A stretch of DNA of 64,000 nucleotides, taken from Rhizobiales bacterium NRL2. GTDB lineage: Bacteria; Pseudomonadota; Alphaproteobacteria; Minwuiales; Minwuiaceae. The position numbers were made by a program, and so were the translations under genes. This document shows positions 34,801 to 39,773 of this stretch, in pieces. The notes beneath the pieces were generated by a model, which saw only the letters and a list, made by a program, of their open reading frames with translations, was not told the origin of the DNA and made no database searches. Location: the NCBI GenBank assembly GCA_001664005.1, contig CP016093.1:1-64000 (forward strand), read 5' to 3'. How positions within the stretch are numbered: position 1 is the first letter of the stretch; the number at the start of each line of letters is the position of its first letter.

Positions 34801-37504
34801 AGCCCGAGACGTTCTCGATGCCGATCAGGACGTCATTGCCGCGCGCCGCGCCGTCGATCGCGGTGCCGGCGGCGAGATCGACCTCGATGCCGCTGCTGGT
34901 GCCGGTGTAGTTCGCCGTGTCGATGCCGTCGCCGCCGTCGAGGGTGTCGTCGCCCTGCAGACCGCTGAGAACATCGTTGCCGCTGCCGCCGACAAGGCTG
35001 TCATTGCCTTCGTCGCCCGACAGGGTATCGGCGCCGGACTCGCCCTGAAGCGTATCGTTGCCCGAACCGCCGGCAAGGCTGTCGTCCCCGCCCTGGCCGT
35101 TGACCGCGTCCGCGCCGGCGCCACCTGAAATGGTGTCGCCCGTTCCGGCCGCGCCGAACAGGCTGTCATCGAAACCGCTGCCGATCAGACCCTCTATGCC
35201 CGACAGCACGTCGGCCTGGCTCGTCGCAAGACCAAATGTCTGGGAGGAGAAGACGGTGTCACCGCCCTCGCCGGACAGCGTGACCGTGCCGAGCGCAGCC
35301 AGGAAGCCTTCCGCCTCACCGCTGAGATCCACGAAATCGACGCCCGCGCCGCCGGTCAGCGTGTCATTGCCGCCGAGGCCGGCCAGGGTGTCGTCGCCCG
35401 CGCCGCCGTTCAGCGCGTTGGCTGCAGCGTTGCCGGTGATGGTGTCGGAGAAGGCGGAGCCGAGGACGTTCTCGATCCCCGTGAGCGTGTCGGTCTCGCC
35501 GCCCGAGACCGCCGTGCCCGCGCCGAGATTGAGGTTTACCGCATTCGTCGTCGCGGTGAAGGCCGCCGTGTCCGAGCCGTCACCGCCATTGATGGCGTCC
35601 GCGCCCGCGCCGCCGATCAGCGTGTCCGCACCGGCCCCGCCGTTCAGCGTATCCGCGCCCGTGCCGCCGTCGAGGGAATCGTTGCCCTCGCCGCCGTTGA
35701 GCACGTCATTGCCGATGCCGCCGGCCAGGGTATCGTTGCCGCCGAGGCCGTTCAGGACGTCATTGCCGCCGCCGCCGTCGATGTTGTTGGCCGACGCGTT
35801 GCCGTTCAACGTGTCATTGCCGGCGGTCGGCCCCGTGGGCGGCGGAGCCACGACCTCTTCGTTGTTGTCGTCGCCGCCGTCATCGTCGCCCGGCCCCGCG
35901 CTGGCTCCACCACCGCCGCCGCCGGTGCCGCCGCCGCCGCCGCCCGAAGGCGGTGCGGTCGATTCCACCAGACTGTCGAAGCTGTCGCCGCCGCCGCCAC
36001 CGGTTGTGCCGCCAGTGCCGGATGTCCCGCCCGTGGTCGAGCCCGATGTCGTGCCGAAGGAAGTGCTGCCGCCGCCGCCCGTGGTCCCGCCGGAATCGCC
36101 GCCGCTCGTGCCGCCGGAATCCCCGCCCGCATCACCGCCGTCGCCGGCCGCGTCGCCCCCGCCATCGCCCGGACCGCCTTCGCCGCCTGCCGGGCCCTCG
36201 TCAGGGGCGGCGGCATCCTCGCCGTCCGCAGAATCGCCGCCGTCACCGCCTTCGGAACCGCCTTCCGCCGGCGCTTCGGGGCTGCCGTCCTCGGCGCCCA
36301 GACCACCGTCTCCGCCTTCGGGACCACCGTCCTCGCCGCCGGAATCGCCTTCGCCGCTTTCCTCGCTGCTGGCTTCTTCCTCGCTTTCGCCCTCTTCCTC
36401 GCTTTCGCCTTCCTCTTCGCCTTCGCCCTCTTCCTCGCCTTCGGCTTCCTCTTCGCCCTCGCCCTCGGCTTCTCCTTCGGCCTCGCCCTCGCCTTCGCCC
36501 TCGGCAGCGGCGCCCGCATCGCTGCCGCCGCCGTCGCGGCTGTCATCGCCGCCATCGTCGTCGTCACGCCCGCCGCGCTCCACGCCGGGCGCATTCGGCA
36601 GGCTGTTCAGCGCGTCGGAGAAGCGGTCCTCGACCTCCTCGCGGCTCAGGATCCGGGGCGGCGTCGGCGCCTCGAACTGGCTGGAGGCGCTGGTCTGCTG
36701 GAAGGCCTGGCTGAGCAGAACGCCGCCGGCCTGGTTGGAGACGAAGACCGAGCCGGTCGTTCCCTCGTCGTCAGGCAGGTTGACGACTTCCGACTCCTCG
36801 CCCTCCTGCGCGCCACGGCCGGTGACGTAGGTGCCGCGGATACCGATGGTGAGCACGGGGGTCTTGACGGTGAGCGCGTCGTCGCCCGTCTTGGCCACCG
36901 CGCCGGAGACGAAGGAGAACGAGCCCTGAAGCACGTTGACGACCGCGTTGCCGGTGTTGGCCGCCGGGTCGTAGACGAAGTCGTCGAGGACCATCCGGGC
37001 GTCCTCGCCGACCGAGAAGGTCGTGTCGTCGACGAAGCGCAGGCCGACCGAGCCCTGGCCGCCGGTTTCGATGACGTCATCCTGGTAGACCGGATCGCCC
37101 GGCGAGAGTTGTACGCGGCTGCCGTCGGCGCGTGTGGCGAAGACCACGCCTTCCAGGGATTCGACGACGCCGATCGGCTCGCCGAGGTCGCCGCCGGCCT
37201 GGGCCAGGCCATCTGCGGCGGGGCCGGCGAGGATGGAAGCGAGATGGCCGGTGATCTGGGCGCCGCCCAGGGTGTAGAGGTCCGGCGGAGTCTCGGAAGC
37301 GAAGAAATTGACGACGAGAACCTTCTCGCCGTTCTGGCCGACGAGGATCAGATCCGGCCCCTGACGGACGAAGTCCGCCGTGAGCAGGAACGCGCCCTTG
37401 TCGATGACCAGGCTTGCCTTGCCCGACGCATCGAAGACAGCCGAAAAATCCTGCTGTCCCGCAAACCCGTCGGAAAGACGCGGCGGCAACTGGTCTCTGG
37501 TCAT
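16829..37504 (-). CDS. Giant RTX calcium-binding protein, type I secretion substrate (probable adhesin)
   Basis: One uninterrupted frame of 6891 codons. ATG 37504 follows AGGAGAG by 8 bases. Order: N-terminal region with FecR/retention-like domain (112-230); Glu/Gly/Asp-rich linker (310-545); from residue 561 almost continuous GGxGxDxL nonapeptides set in about 46 copies of a macro-repeat (DTADYS...VxVDLxxGTATDG...LxxIENVxGS...DTxxGD); an unclassified insert (about 1607-1870); LamG (about 2267-2460); seven FG-GAP repeats (about 5360-5860); more RTX; and a C-terminal part without repeats (about 6780-6891) of the kind that carries the secretion signal. No cysteine-based folding is evident. RTX repeats fold on calcium outside the cell. 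TolC, exporter and adaptor genes flank it. An adhesin or surface-layer-like role fits best; a toxin domain was not seen. Confidence 0.93.
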   Translation of the reverse strand: MTRDQLPPRLSDGFAGQQDFSAVFDASGKASLVIDKGAFLLTADFVRQGPDLILVGQNGEKVLVVNFFASETPPDLYTLGGAQITGHLASILAGPAADGLAQAGGDLGEPIGVVESLEGVVFATRADGSRVQLSPGDPVYQDDVIETGGQGSVGLRFVDDTTFSVGEDARMVLDDFVYDPAANTGNAVVNVLQGSFSFVSGAVAKTGDDALTVKTPVLTIGIRGTYVTGRGAQEGEESEVVNLPDDEGTTGSVFVSNQAGGVLLSQAFQQTSASSQFEAPTPPRILSREEVEDRFSDALNSLPNAPGVERGGRDDDDGGDDSRDGGGSDAGAAAEGEGEGEAEGEAEGEGEEEAEGEEEGEGEEEGESEEEGESEEEASSEESGEGDSGGEDGGPEGGDGGLGAEDGSPEAPAEGGSEGGDGGDSADGEDAAAPDEGPAGGEGGPGDGGGDAAGDGGDAGGDSGGTSGGDSGGTTGGGGSTSFGTTSGSTTGGTSGTGGTTGGGGGDSFDSLVESTAPPSGGGGGGTGGGGGGASAGPGDDDGGDDNNEEVVAPPPTGPTAGNDTLNGNASANNIDGGGGNDVLNGLGGNDTLAGGIGNDVLNGGEGNDSLDGGTGADTLNGGAGADTLIGGAGADAINGGDGSDTAAFTATTNAVNLNLGAGTAVSGGETDTLTGIENVLGSAFSDTITGNAAANALNGGAGDDTLAGLGGNDTLTGGAGVDFVDLSGEAEGFLAALGTVTLSGEGGDTVFSSQTFGLATSQADVLSGIEGLIGSGFDDSLFGAAGTGDTISGGAGADAVNGQGGDDSLAGGSGNDTLQGESGADTLSGDEGNDSLVGGSGNDVLSGLQGDDTLDGGDGIDTANYTGTSSGIEVDLAAGTAIDGAARGNDVLIGIENVSGSVFDDTIDGDANGNVLQGNDGDDLLQGRGGADTLIGGAGSDRADYSEDAAGVNVDLAGNAATDGGGATDSLSGIENVSGSAFGDTLTGNAAANQLIGNAGDDILAGGAGADSLFGGLGLDTADYSADAAGVTANLSTGLATDGGGATDSLNSVENVIGSANDDTVTGDGAANQLFGGAGDDILEGGAGADSLFGGAGFDQASYAGDASGVAVDLSIGLATDGGGATDSLSGIEDVAGSDFADTLTGDGNDNLLEGGAGDDVLRGGDSPTLAGGGFIADTLDGGAGTDFADYTAATGGVSVNLSTGLATSVDGDANSAGIGAEVLLNIEGVLGSAFADSIDGSAASDIIQSGDGGDLVGGGAGADSIDGGAGDDLIDGGAGNDTVTGGDGADAMTGNDGDDSMTGAAGDDTLIGGAGNDVLDGGTETDTADYSGAAGGIDLDLLAGAASDDGDGGVDTLTGIENVVGSAFADTIAGDAAANVLVGGDGADSIAAGGGSDSVSGGAGNDTIDGGAGNDSLDGGDGADLLLGSDGNDTFSGGAGQDTVDHSASTGGVQADLAAGNGLDAGSGFDSYVGVEHLTGSTFGDQLVGDAGANALAGNDGNDLLEGGAGDDTLDGGAGIDTADYSADAAGVTVDLAAGTATDGAGDSDVLTGVENVIGSDQADALTGDSADNSLSGGLGDDTLGGSAGADTLDGGGGTDTADFSALQGGAIAGGAGVATPTDVGTFVNLTDGEGFFWDIQRDLSIINGTNDAYDDGQNVTFGIFGGASTTYAGSTLFASADGRTIEGTADTSVAGLSFNRRLFVPDDEGFARFLESVTNTSGVQQAVTLTITGNLGSDGGTFVVDTSSGDALTDNTDRFIISDDSSDGNGGFDPTMLHYFEGIGAAESADLVSLVNGNDNYTIGFTFTVDPGETASIMHFAAQNANLAAAQAKAAGLDNLESRFFTDLSATEAAQLQNFAAGVGSVNVDLVAGTATLDNGDVSTLVGIENVIGTSNDDTIAGDANLNSLAGGAGDDSIISVAGNDTVAGGDGADTLAFGFGDHFATGDAGDDTFVIDTTRLDGNDTLDGGADTDDLQVSGGGDITADQLASTSNFERLTLVSDLETTVELRDNTLRNSGNVIVDASALAAATSFLLIDAALKTDAAIELIGGGSEDVAFGTSLDDTLAGNADQDALFGNDGNDIIDGGADADLVDGGAGNDSVAGGAGQDALVGGLGDDTLDGGADLDVVDFTDAGSAVTVDLTAGTASGEGTDVLSNIEAVLGSAQADDLTANAGSAEGALFGGAGGDTLTGTAGNEGLFGQLGDDSADGGAGSDFLSGGGGNDTLRAGDGNDDVVGGADDDLIEGGAGNDLLLGDDPADGGQALGFDGVDDAVFVPNLEGVSGTSDLSFEAWLTPGVSADMAVLDMRADQAGFEQGFFFGFVADGQGGLISHARIADGAGNVIMLDGSAISLAGTAQHFAVTVDRDGLMSILVDGVVDQTIDISSLDGVDISTTDPLFLGESNLDDAFASYTGAMDEVRLWSVARTDAEVAGARDDLLVGDETGLELYYQFHDLPVQFTADETANGNTGFLLGGPALETSTAVINDVTSGNDTLIGGAGDDSMDGGAGIDTADYSAASGAVAVDLLAGVASDGEGGTDALANFEVVVGSANDDSLAGSNDADTLLGGAGSDLLVGNGGNDSLSGEAGDDTLSGASAGAGDDTLDGGDGADTATYASATAGIAADLGAGTVSGDASVGNDSITAVENLVASGFADTVQGDAAANRLQLGAGNDLANGGAGADTIQGEAGDDAIAGGAGDDVLQGGDGNDTLAGGAGADTLDGGAGTDSADYSGAAGAVDINLVAAAAFDDGDGGSDTIVGIQNVIGSANDDTITGDVQANDIFGGAGADTISGGDGTDTLSGGDGADSLIGGAGDDSMDGGDGVDTADYSAEAAGVTVDLGLGTATDGGGGSDVITGVENVIGSDQADALTGDSADNSLSGGLGDDTLGGSEGADTLDGGDGTDTADFSGIASGVDVDLVAGTATLGNGDVSTLVGIENVVGTGDDDTIAGDGAANSLAGGDGADSIDGAAGDDTVTGGAGDDTLSFGAGADSVDAGAGDDAVRATVGELDGGDTLAGGASDILGDTLVLLGGGAVAAADLANASGFENIAFGTDANFTVTLPDSFIPAAGTLTVDGASLTTGALTFDGSAETDGALAVTGGAAGDSLTGGAGADALTGGAGNDTLAGGGGVDSLDGGADTDTADYSGAAGAVNVDLDAGVASDDGDGATDALSSIENVTGSAGNDIISGDANANNLSGGDGADTLAGGAGADTLAGGAGTDLADYSADAAGIFVNMGAESATDGNGDADSLTGIENILGSAFADTIFGDSAANELTGGGGNDNFLGQAGNDTLFGGAGDDSLEGGSSDDSLDGGIGADRVRGGNGNDTLLGGDGNDTLRGDQGDDLLDGGAGIDQADYSNEAAGVTVSLVAGSATDGNGGSDTIANIENVRGSNFDDTITGGALGNLLEGGGGGDVMDGQANDDTLNGGDGDDTLTGGAGFDTIDGGAGVDAASYAADAGPVLVDLSANTATDGAGDTDLLLSVENVIGSAFDDTLTGDALANSLEGAAGNDTIVAGAGADTLAGGDGNDTLLGGDDGDSLEGGAGDDSLFGEAGADIQSGGAGNDLIDGSDGNDTLLGGADDDTLLGAAGDDSMDGGDGTDVVSYALESGAVTVDLGLGTATDAGGGNDTLTAIENVIASEFDDDVTGDAAANLLQLGLGNDTADGGDGADTIQGEAGDDDIAGEGGNDLLEGGAGNDTVIGDAGDDTLDGGDGIDTADYFEDTGAVLVDLLAGTATDGFGGTDSLTGVENVTGSTFNDTISGDAGANSLDGDAGDDSLAGGAGADSLLGAAGNDTLAGGVGNDTLDGGADSDTADYSAASGAVQADLLIGEASDDGDGGADTLIGIENVTGSDFDDSIGGDAGNNVIDGGAGTDALFGGDGLDTLIGGAGNDILGGDAGADSLDGGEGNDLLDGGDDGDTLDAGAGDDTLVSSAGDDSMVGGDGTDVVDYAQEAGAVTVDLGAGTATDAGGGADTLAAIENVIGSDFADTVQGDAAANLLLLGAGGDLADGGDGADTIRGEAGDDDIAGEGGNDLLEGGDGNDTVIGDAGDDTLDGGAGFDTADYFDDIAGVTVDLGAGTATDGFGGTDILISIEAAAGSAQGDLLIASDNGNALFGNDGADTLIGGDGVDTIQGGDGADIIDGGDDLVGGVRQFFDTADFSDQINDLIVSLEFGAAHDGVELDRIARIERVVGGDGNDVLEGGFEDFFEELVGGAGNDTLDGVRGFTAASYQDDPAGIVASLATGLVTDGFGDTDTLIEISRIEGSGFGDALTGGDSNDSFRGRGGADTIDGGAGSDEIDYNNAGATTGVNVDFSAGTASDGTGSIDVISNVERARGSAFGDTLTGDANDNRFRGMDGADSMVGGDGFDTVDYFSDAGDPNGQSGVTVNLTTERATDGFGNTDTIEGFEAVFGTDFGDTITGDANANVLVGGDGTDFFFATAGNDTIDGGTDFLNGFEQFDDRLSFQNHGLNVTVDLAAGTASDGLGSNYVISGIERVIGSSGNDTLIGGGNNENETFFGGDGADVIDGTNGAFTQVDYGLDPLAVSVNLNAGTAVDGFGNTDTLTGIEAVRGTNFSDTFLGSGASFERFRTRNGNDTVAGAGGTDELDYTFSGFDGVNVDMSAQDGQGGTGNTDKGGTNGVDTFTGIERIRGSEGDDTVLGDDGDNRFRLLEGNDSVDGGLGFDIMDFRTVSGSFVEIQGIVADLGAGTAVDQFGFTDTLVNIEGAIGSELGDTLTGSADANLLEGRDGLDVLIGGAGDDTLDGGDDNVDGVAQFFDTADYSQDTAAVDINLFTGIGLDGFGDTDTLLNIERIVGSDFDDTLTGGANSFFEEFDGGAGSDLIDGGDALAQDGGFDAASYQNAGAAINATFVGGIGTVTGGDGGTDTLIGIERVEGTEFDDTLIGDENFQTFRARGGNDSIEGGASLFDEVDYLNSGAFEGANINLATGIATDGTGGTDTLSGIERVRGTNLDDTITGDDGDNRIRAMGGFDVVDGGLGQDTIDYSSAQSNFAEAQNGVAVSLAVGIGRDAFGDVDLLSNIEHVRGTALDDVIEGDANANQLDGGDGDDEFLGGAGDDTFIGGNGFDEVAFDDDGVIQGVNADLSLGGATDGFGDSDSFSGIEALVGTGFGDTLSGDGFANRLEGQGGDDTLLGNDGDDTLEGGAGNDTIGGSAFGNGGDDIVFGGDGDDLVFSGDGVDTLFGGLGSDTLDFSPGLQPAVVDLSTGAVANDGSGNAETVSGFEAVVGTTGDDTLTFGLGTTMTGGAGDDLFIVGDGIGLNNVITDFTAGSGSPDVIDLIAFGFSNLAEVQGVSSDDGTNTTIQLDGDDALVLENVQVADLAASDFIFDFTPTAQFSVDDIDGTNGFFVGSSQNNTGFGESGDGVGDVNGDGLDDALVGAPFGNGGNGESFVLFGDAAPDLDNTESSLIAGGDAIGVLDSGAGGGEYAGYNVTSVGDMNGDGFLDFAVAVPGFYTDSVSGNGQVAVVFGDANGLGQDIDLAGLDGTNGFKVTAGSSASFDSFAYSIGGGGDFNGDGFDDLIVTDERYNYGTYSNAGQVFVVFGKAGGFAASATMDSLVTAGDAIGIQGGAFSSYIGTEASFIGDFNGDGFDDIGLSQYLAGEPFYAPTVSVVFGQSEPLGTLDLQNLIANGDAFQLTQNQNGDDLGSNIAGTGDVNGDGFDDFLISASGTAISGSYTYEGRVFLLFGNANAAGAQADLTNLQAGEGVSFDGLAAGDRLGSSIDGGGDFNGDGIADFVIGAEGVDYGSYSNVGEAYVIFGPGEAVPVTSFDLSTIDGTDGVTITSAPVDNIYLGQGVAMIGDINGDGFDDIAVTTRYDDAGAVSYDQIAIFFGLDSTGLAQAGDAGANALTGGADTDLLFGNAGDDTLTGNAGDDVLRGGTGNDSMIGGDGNDLLEGGAGQDTLIGGNGADTLRPGANDGSGDIIQPGADSNLVEFIAPGEGFFALLYDDQSVGINATIGNISGTVVKSGGTDTLEGVNLIDGITGGLMLVGGTGDDTVSADLIDFNEFFQFRGGAGNDDFTGGGGFDRLDYITAAAGVSLDIGAGTTSDDGDGGTDIFAAIDEVRGSTFADSMLGGAGDDRFIPDEGNDTIDGGGGFNLVRYDRTNVDSVNFDASTGIADVVINATAYTQDLSNIQAVRGSDGDDTLLGSGSSVEFRGNGGNDFLLGGSNNLNTLSGGAGDDTINPNGSGNGDAMDGGDGVDLLQIDFSEPNGLGDPTFNFDIAMDGSATDITVATGFTGTGNAKTFINFERADLTGGNGNDLFAGGALDDTLNGGLGNDTLNAGSGGADVIDGGGGDDVLTSALGNDTVSGGAGNDTILVGDGADSVNAGLDDDSVDGGAGDDFLDGSFGNDTVTGGLGADTIDGGSENDLLDGGDGADSIFGSSGFDQLDGGDGDDTLDGGDDDDTLVGGLGADSIIGGAGADLVSYFDDANGVSVNLATGTATDGGGLTDTLTGVENASGSAFGDTLVAAASGSLLLGNGGIDIIGGGDGDDSLFGGDGTDTITGGLGNDSMSGGAGNDSMQGLGGDDTLDGGAGVDTLDGSAGIDTAIFSFNAGPMIIDLVAGTAFDSIAGETDVVLQIENVVGSGAADTITGDGADNVLDGGAGNDQLSGGGGDDTLIGGAGGDLLDGGVGGVTGDFVDYSGETAGVDVDLGSDFGIDGGGATDTLTSIEHVIGSDFADTIVGQDNESNQLFGGLGSDVLIGGLGAQTLNGGAGDDAIEGGAGADDLTGGDGADFFQYLSTADLQVVAANQTVAAAGVSVDLINDFTGTADGGTDAFLFDTGQGGFDEVGLTATFATIGAAYDGTNSGVGAGSAYIFDGQHLIFDNDVAVAGYQVIADTNGATVAEADLQSFGGGQLEP
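19920..21425 (-). other. Seven FG-GAP repeats (integrin-alpha-like beta propeller) in the giant RTX protein
   Basis: Residues about 5360-5860 contain seven units of the type GDxNGDGxDDxxVGAP, each with a calcium-binding DxNGDG loop: VGDVNGDGLDDALVGAP, then GDMNGDGFLDF, GDFNGDGFDDL, GDFNGDGFDDI, GDVNGDGFDDF, GDFNGDGIADF and GDINGDGFDDI. Seven is the number needed for a closed propeller. Confidence 0.9.
25299..26675 (-). repeat. Internal duplication in the RTX gene, 1038-base offset
   Basis: Segments 25299-25637 and 26337-26675 are close copies in the same frame, 1038 bases (346 codons) apart. A weaker third copy lies at about 29328-29520. The shared protein text includes DGADTI(Q/R)GEAGDDDIAGEGGNDLLEGG. 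It points to growth of the gene by in-frame duplication of a unit of about 346 codons. Confidence 0.75.
30125..30705 (-). other. LamG/concanavalin-like domain in the giant RTX protein
   Basis: Residues about 2267-2460: ALGFDGVDDAVFVPN, LSFEAWLTPG, QHFAVTVDRDGLMSILVDGVVD, YTGAMDEVRLWSVARTDAEV and ELYYQFHD form the standard LamG jelly-roll series. It probably binds glycan or protein ligands, which supports an adhesin role. Confidence 0.88.
31895..32683 (-). other. Unclassified domain inserted within one RTX macro-repeat
   Basis: About 263 residues (1607-1870) without RTX motifs: beta-strand-rich, with FVNLTDGEGFFWDIQRDLSI, LFASADGRTIEG, FLESVTNTSGVQQAVTLTIT and an Ala-rich helix near the end. 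The flanking DNA matches, nearly base for base, two adjacent blocks at 28676-28744 and 28766-28929, where only 21 bases separate them. It is therefore an insertion into a duplicated repeat. No known family was recognised. Confidence 0.75.
35870..36577 (-). other. Low-complexity acidic and glycine-rich linker of the giant RTX protein
   Basis: Residues about 310-545: first Glu/Gly/Ala runs (EGEGEAEGEAEGE type), then Gly/Ser/Thr/Asp runs. Likely an extended, strongly charged spacer between the N-terminal domain and the first RTX block. Confidence 0.85.
36815..37171 (-). other. FecR-like / retention-like N-terminal domain of the giant RTX protein
   Basis: Residues about 112-230. The pattern VVESLEGVVFATRADGSRVQL, then GDPVYQDDVIETGGQGSVGLRF and VLTIGIRGTYV matches the FecR domain. 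It also resembles the N-terminal part of LapA-type adhesins, which plug the secretion channel and hold the protein on the cell. No LapD or LapG gene lies in the window. Confidence 0.65.
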
Positions 37505-37546
37505 GTACCAAGCTCTCCTAACAGAGCCCGGCGCGCGTCGGCGGCT

Positions 37547-38944
37547 TTACTGGGCCGGCTGGTATCCGCCCCCTTCGGAGGGGGTGAACCCGCACTGCGC
37601 GACGACTGCCGAGTTATCGACCGGCGTGGACTGCGCAACGGCGCGCGTATCCAGACGGCCCAGGGTATTCAACACTCGGAACGCTGCTACCTGAGAATCA
37701 AAGAAAGCGTTAACGAAGTTGATGCATGCACTGAATAGCTCATTTTCAGCGTCGAGAACATTGATGGCCGTCTCTTTTCCGGCCTCCCGCAGTTCAATTC
37801 GGGACTGGAAGACCTCACCGGCAATATTCATCGCGTTACGCAAGAGTTCGGCGCGCTCTTTTGCAACTTCCATTTCATGCCAGGAGAGCTCCATGAGCTC
37901 GGTGGTCTTGCGGCTGACATCGCGGCCGCTCTGTATCGCTTCCTTGTAACGGGCGTTGGCCTCGGCGCTGTTGGCCGGGGTCAGAAAGCCGTCGAACAGC
38001 TGCCAGGTGAGCTCCAGCTTGACGGCGTAATCGTGGCGCACGTCCTCGACGCCGGCGAAATTGTTCTCGATGTTGGCGCTGCCCACCACGTCGACGCTCG
38101 GATAGTAGGTGGACTGGGCCCGGTCGATCTCGTGCATCGCCGAATCGGCCTGGGCCGAGGCAATCTTGATCACCGGGTTCTCGGCCTGCAGCTTCTGGGC
38201 CGCGGCCTCCTTGGATTCGGGCAGCATGGACGGCGGCACCTGCATCGGCACCATGCTCTCCAGCGTCGGCGGATGACCGAAGACCTGAATGTAGGTGGAG
38301 ATCGAATCCTTCAGCGCGCCCTCGAAGGCGATGCTCTGCTCCTTGGCGATCTGCAGGCGCGACTTGGCCAGCAGCACGTCGACGCTGATGCCGGAGCCGC
38401 GGATGACGCGCTCGTCCTCCAGCTCGAGCTGCTCGCGGATGGCGCGCTCGTTGCCGGCGTTGAGCCTGACCAACTCGCGGTTGCGCAGGACGTTGAGATA
38501 GGCGGTCACGCCTTCGAGGATCACGTTCTGGCGCACGGCCGCCAGGGTGTTTTCCGAGGCCCGCTTCAGCGCCTTGGCACTGGCCGTTCCGGCGAATCGG
38601 GAAAAGCCGCTGAACAGGTTCTGGCGCACTTCGACCGTCGCGTTGGTGGCAAAGAACTGCTGATTCTCCAGACCCAGCGCGCGCGTGGCCAGCGAATCGG
38701 TATGCTCATACCCCGCGCCGGCGGTGATGCTGGCCTGGGGCAGGAAGCCCGACTTCTCGCGCCGGATGTTCTGGTGGGAGGCATCGAGGGCGCGCCGGGC
38801 GGCCTGGATCTGCGGGTGATCCTCCACCAGCGCCTCGACTTCCTCGGCAAGGTTCTCGGCCTGCGCGCCCGCGGCCGCCATACCCATGATGCATGCGACG
38901 GTCGCGGCGACCGCGATTCCCGCCCTGCTGGCGCCGATCTTCAT
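37547..38944 (-). CDS. TolC-family outer-membrane channel of the type I secretion system
   Basis: 465 residues from ATG 38944; the frame is open further upstream, but the signal peptide MKIGASRAGIAVAATVACIMGMAAAGAQA fits this start. Two OEP repeats follow (about 30-225 and 245-430), each with long coiled-coil helices and short strand loops (GAGYEHTDS, LFSGFSRFAGTAS; WQLFDGFLTPANSAEA). It is the outer-membrane exit duct for the giant RTX protein, whose gene begins 42 bases downstream. It is probably the first gene of a four-gene transcript. Confidence 0.95.
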   Translation of the reverse strand: MKIGASRAGIAVAATVACIMGMAAAGAQAENLAEEVEALVEDHPQIQAARRALDASHQNIRREKSGFLPQASITAGAGYEHTDSLATRALGLENQQFFATNATVEVRQNLFSGFSRFAGTASAKALKRASENTLAAVRQNVILEGVTAYLNVLRNRELVRLNAGNERAIREQLELEDERVIRGSGISVDVLLAKSRLQIAKEQSIAFEGALKDSISTYIQVFGHPPTLESMVPMQVPPSMLPESKEAAAQKLQAENPVIKIASAQADSAMHEIDRAQSTYYPSVDVVGSANIENNFAGVEDVRHDYAVKLELTWQLFDGFLTPANSAEANARYKEAIQSGRDVSRKTTELMELSWHEMEVAKERAELLRNAMNIAGEVFQSRIELREAGKETAINVLDAENELFSACINFVNAFFDSQVAAFRVLNTLGRLDTRAVAQSTPVDNSAVVAQCGFTPSEGGGYQPAQ

Positions 38945-39021
38945 GTCTCGCACCCCGTTTTCGCCCGGACAGATGCGCCAGCCGGCCCCCACCGGCACGC
39001 GCATTCCGCCAAATCGCATGC

Positions 39022-39051
39022 AACATACTTTAGGTCACACGCATTCCACAA
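39022..39051 (-). promoter_or_regulatory. Candidate promoter of the secretion locus
   Basis: Minus strand: TTGTGG (39051-39046), 18-base spacer, TATGTT (39027-39022), about 78 bases before the tolC-like start. The match is moderate only. The region 38945-39181 shows no other feature. Confidence 0.3.
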
Positions 39052-39181
39052 GCGATGACCGGGACGCCGGGGGCATCCACGGCAGGGTGTAGCAATTCCA
39101 CCACAACGCGGCCCGATTCAGACACTTAGCGATCGCACACGCCTCGGTGGAACAGCCCCGGCGGGCGCCGTACCGGCAGCG

Positions 39182-39502
39182 TCATTCGCTGGCGATCTGC
39201 GCCCGCGCCTTCTGCAGGAAGTCGGCCATGTGGCTGCGCAGGCGGTGCTCGGAGATGTCGAGCCCCTTCTCCTGGATGTCGGCCCAGCACTTGCGGAAGA
39301 CGTCCTCGTCGCCGGGCTCCTCGAAATCGGAGGCGATCACCTGCTTGGCGTAGGCGTCCGCCTCGGCGCCGGAGAGGCCCATCTGCTCGGCGATCCACAG
39401 GCCCAGCAGCTTGTTGCGCCGCGCCTGCGCCCTGAATTCCTTCTCGCCGTCCAGAGCGAACTTGGATTCCGCAGCCTTCTTGCGATCGTCGAATCCTGCC
39501 AT
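39182..39502 (-). CDS. DUF1476 protein, zeta-type inhibitor of F1F0-ATPase
   Basis: 106 residues matching the family along its length: FDDRKKAAESKFALDGEKEFRAQARRNKLLGLWIAEQMGLSG, then KQVIASDFEEPGDEDVFRK and a C-terminal four-helix part. In Paracoccus the homologue (zeta subunit) inserts its N-terminal segment into F1 and blocks ATP hydrolysis. The family is essentially confined to Alphaproteobacteria and helps place the organism. Divergent from purC, with 271 bases between the starts. Confidence 0.88.
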   Translation of the reverse strand: MAGFDDRKKAAESKFALDGEKEFRAQARRNKLLGLWIAEQMGLSGAEADAYAKQVIASDFEEPGDEDVFRKCWADIQEKGLDISEHRLRSHMADFLQKARAQIASE

Positions 39503-39773
39503 GTGACCCCCGGTGGTGATGCGGCTGAACGGTGGCGGACACGGCGTGCGCCGCCAGCTCGGTGACCCGTTTCATTTATCGCGCGACCGTCCGGCGTTCA
39601 ATGTCTACATCCCGCCGGCGGGCCTGCTCGCGACAAATTGCGCGCGCGGCGCACGCCGGGGGCGCGCGCATTGTCTTCCCATGCGGCTTTATGTATGTTC
39701 CGCGCTTCCTCGGGCGCGGACACGCCCGGGATCCTTTCGCGCCGCACCGGCGCAAGCTCGAGAGACCCAGCAC

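Larger units (their letters stand above)
17150..35824 (-). repeat. RTX nonapeptide array with about 46 macro-repeats
   Basis: Nonapeptides GGxGxDxLx run in blocks of a few to a dozen and alternate with a 45-60-residue spacer module of consensus DTADYS-x5-V-x-V-DL-x2-G-x-A-T-D-G, then L-x2-IENV-x-GS and D-T-x2-GD. I counted about 46 IENV-type modules by eye. Modules vary in sequence, so recent expansion affected only some of them. At DNA level the array is rich in GCCGCCG trinucleotide runs, which also keeps other frames open. Confidence 0.9.
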
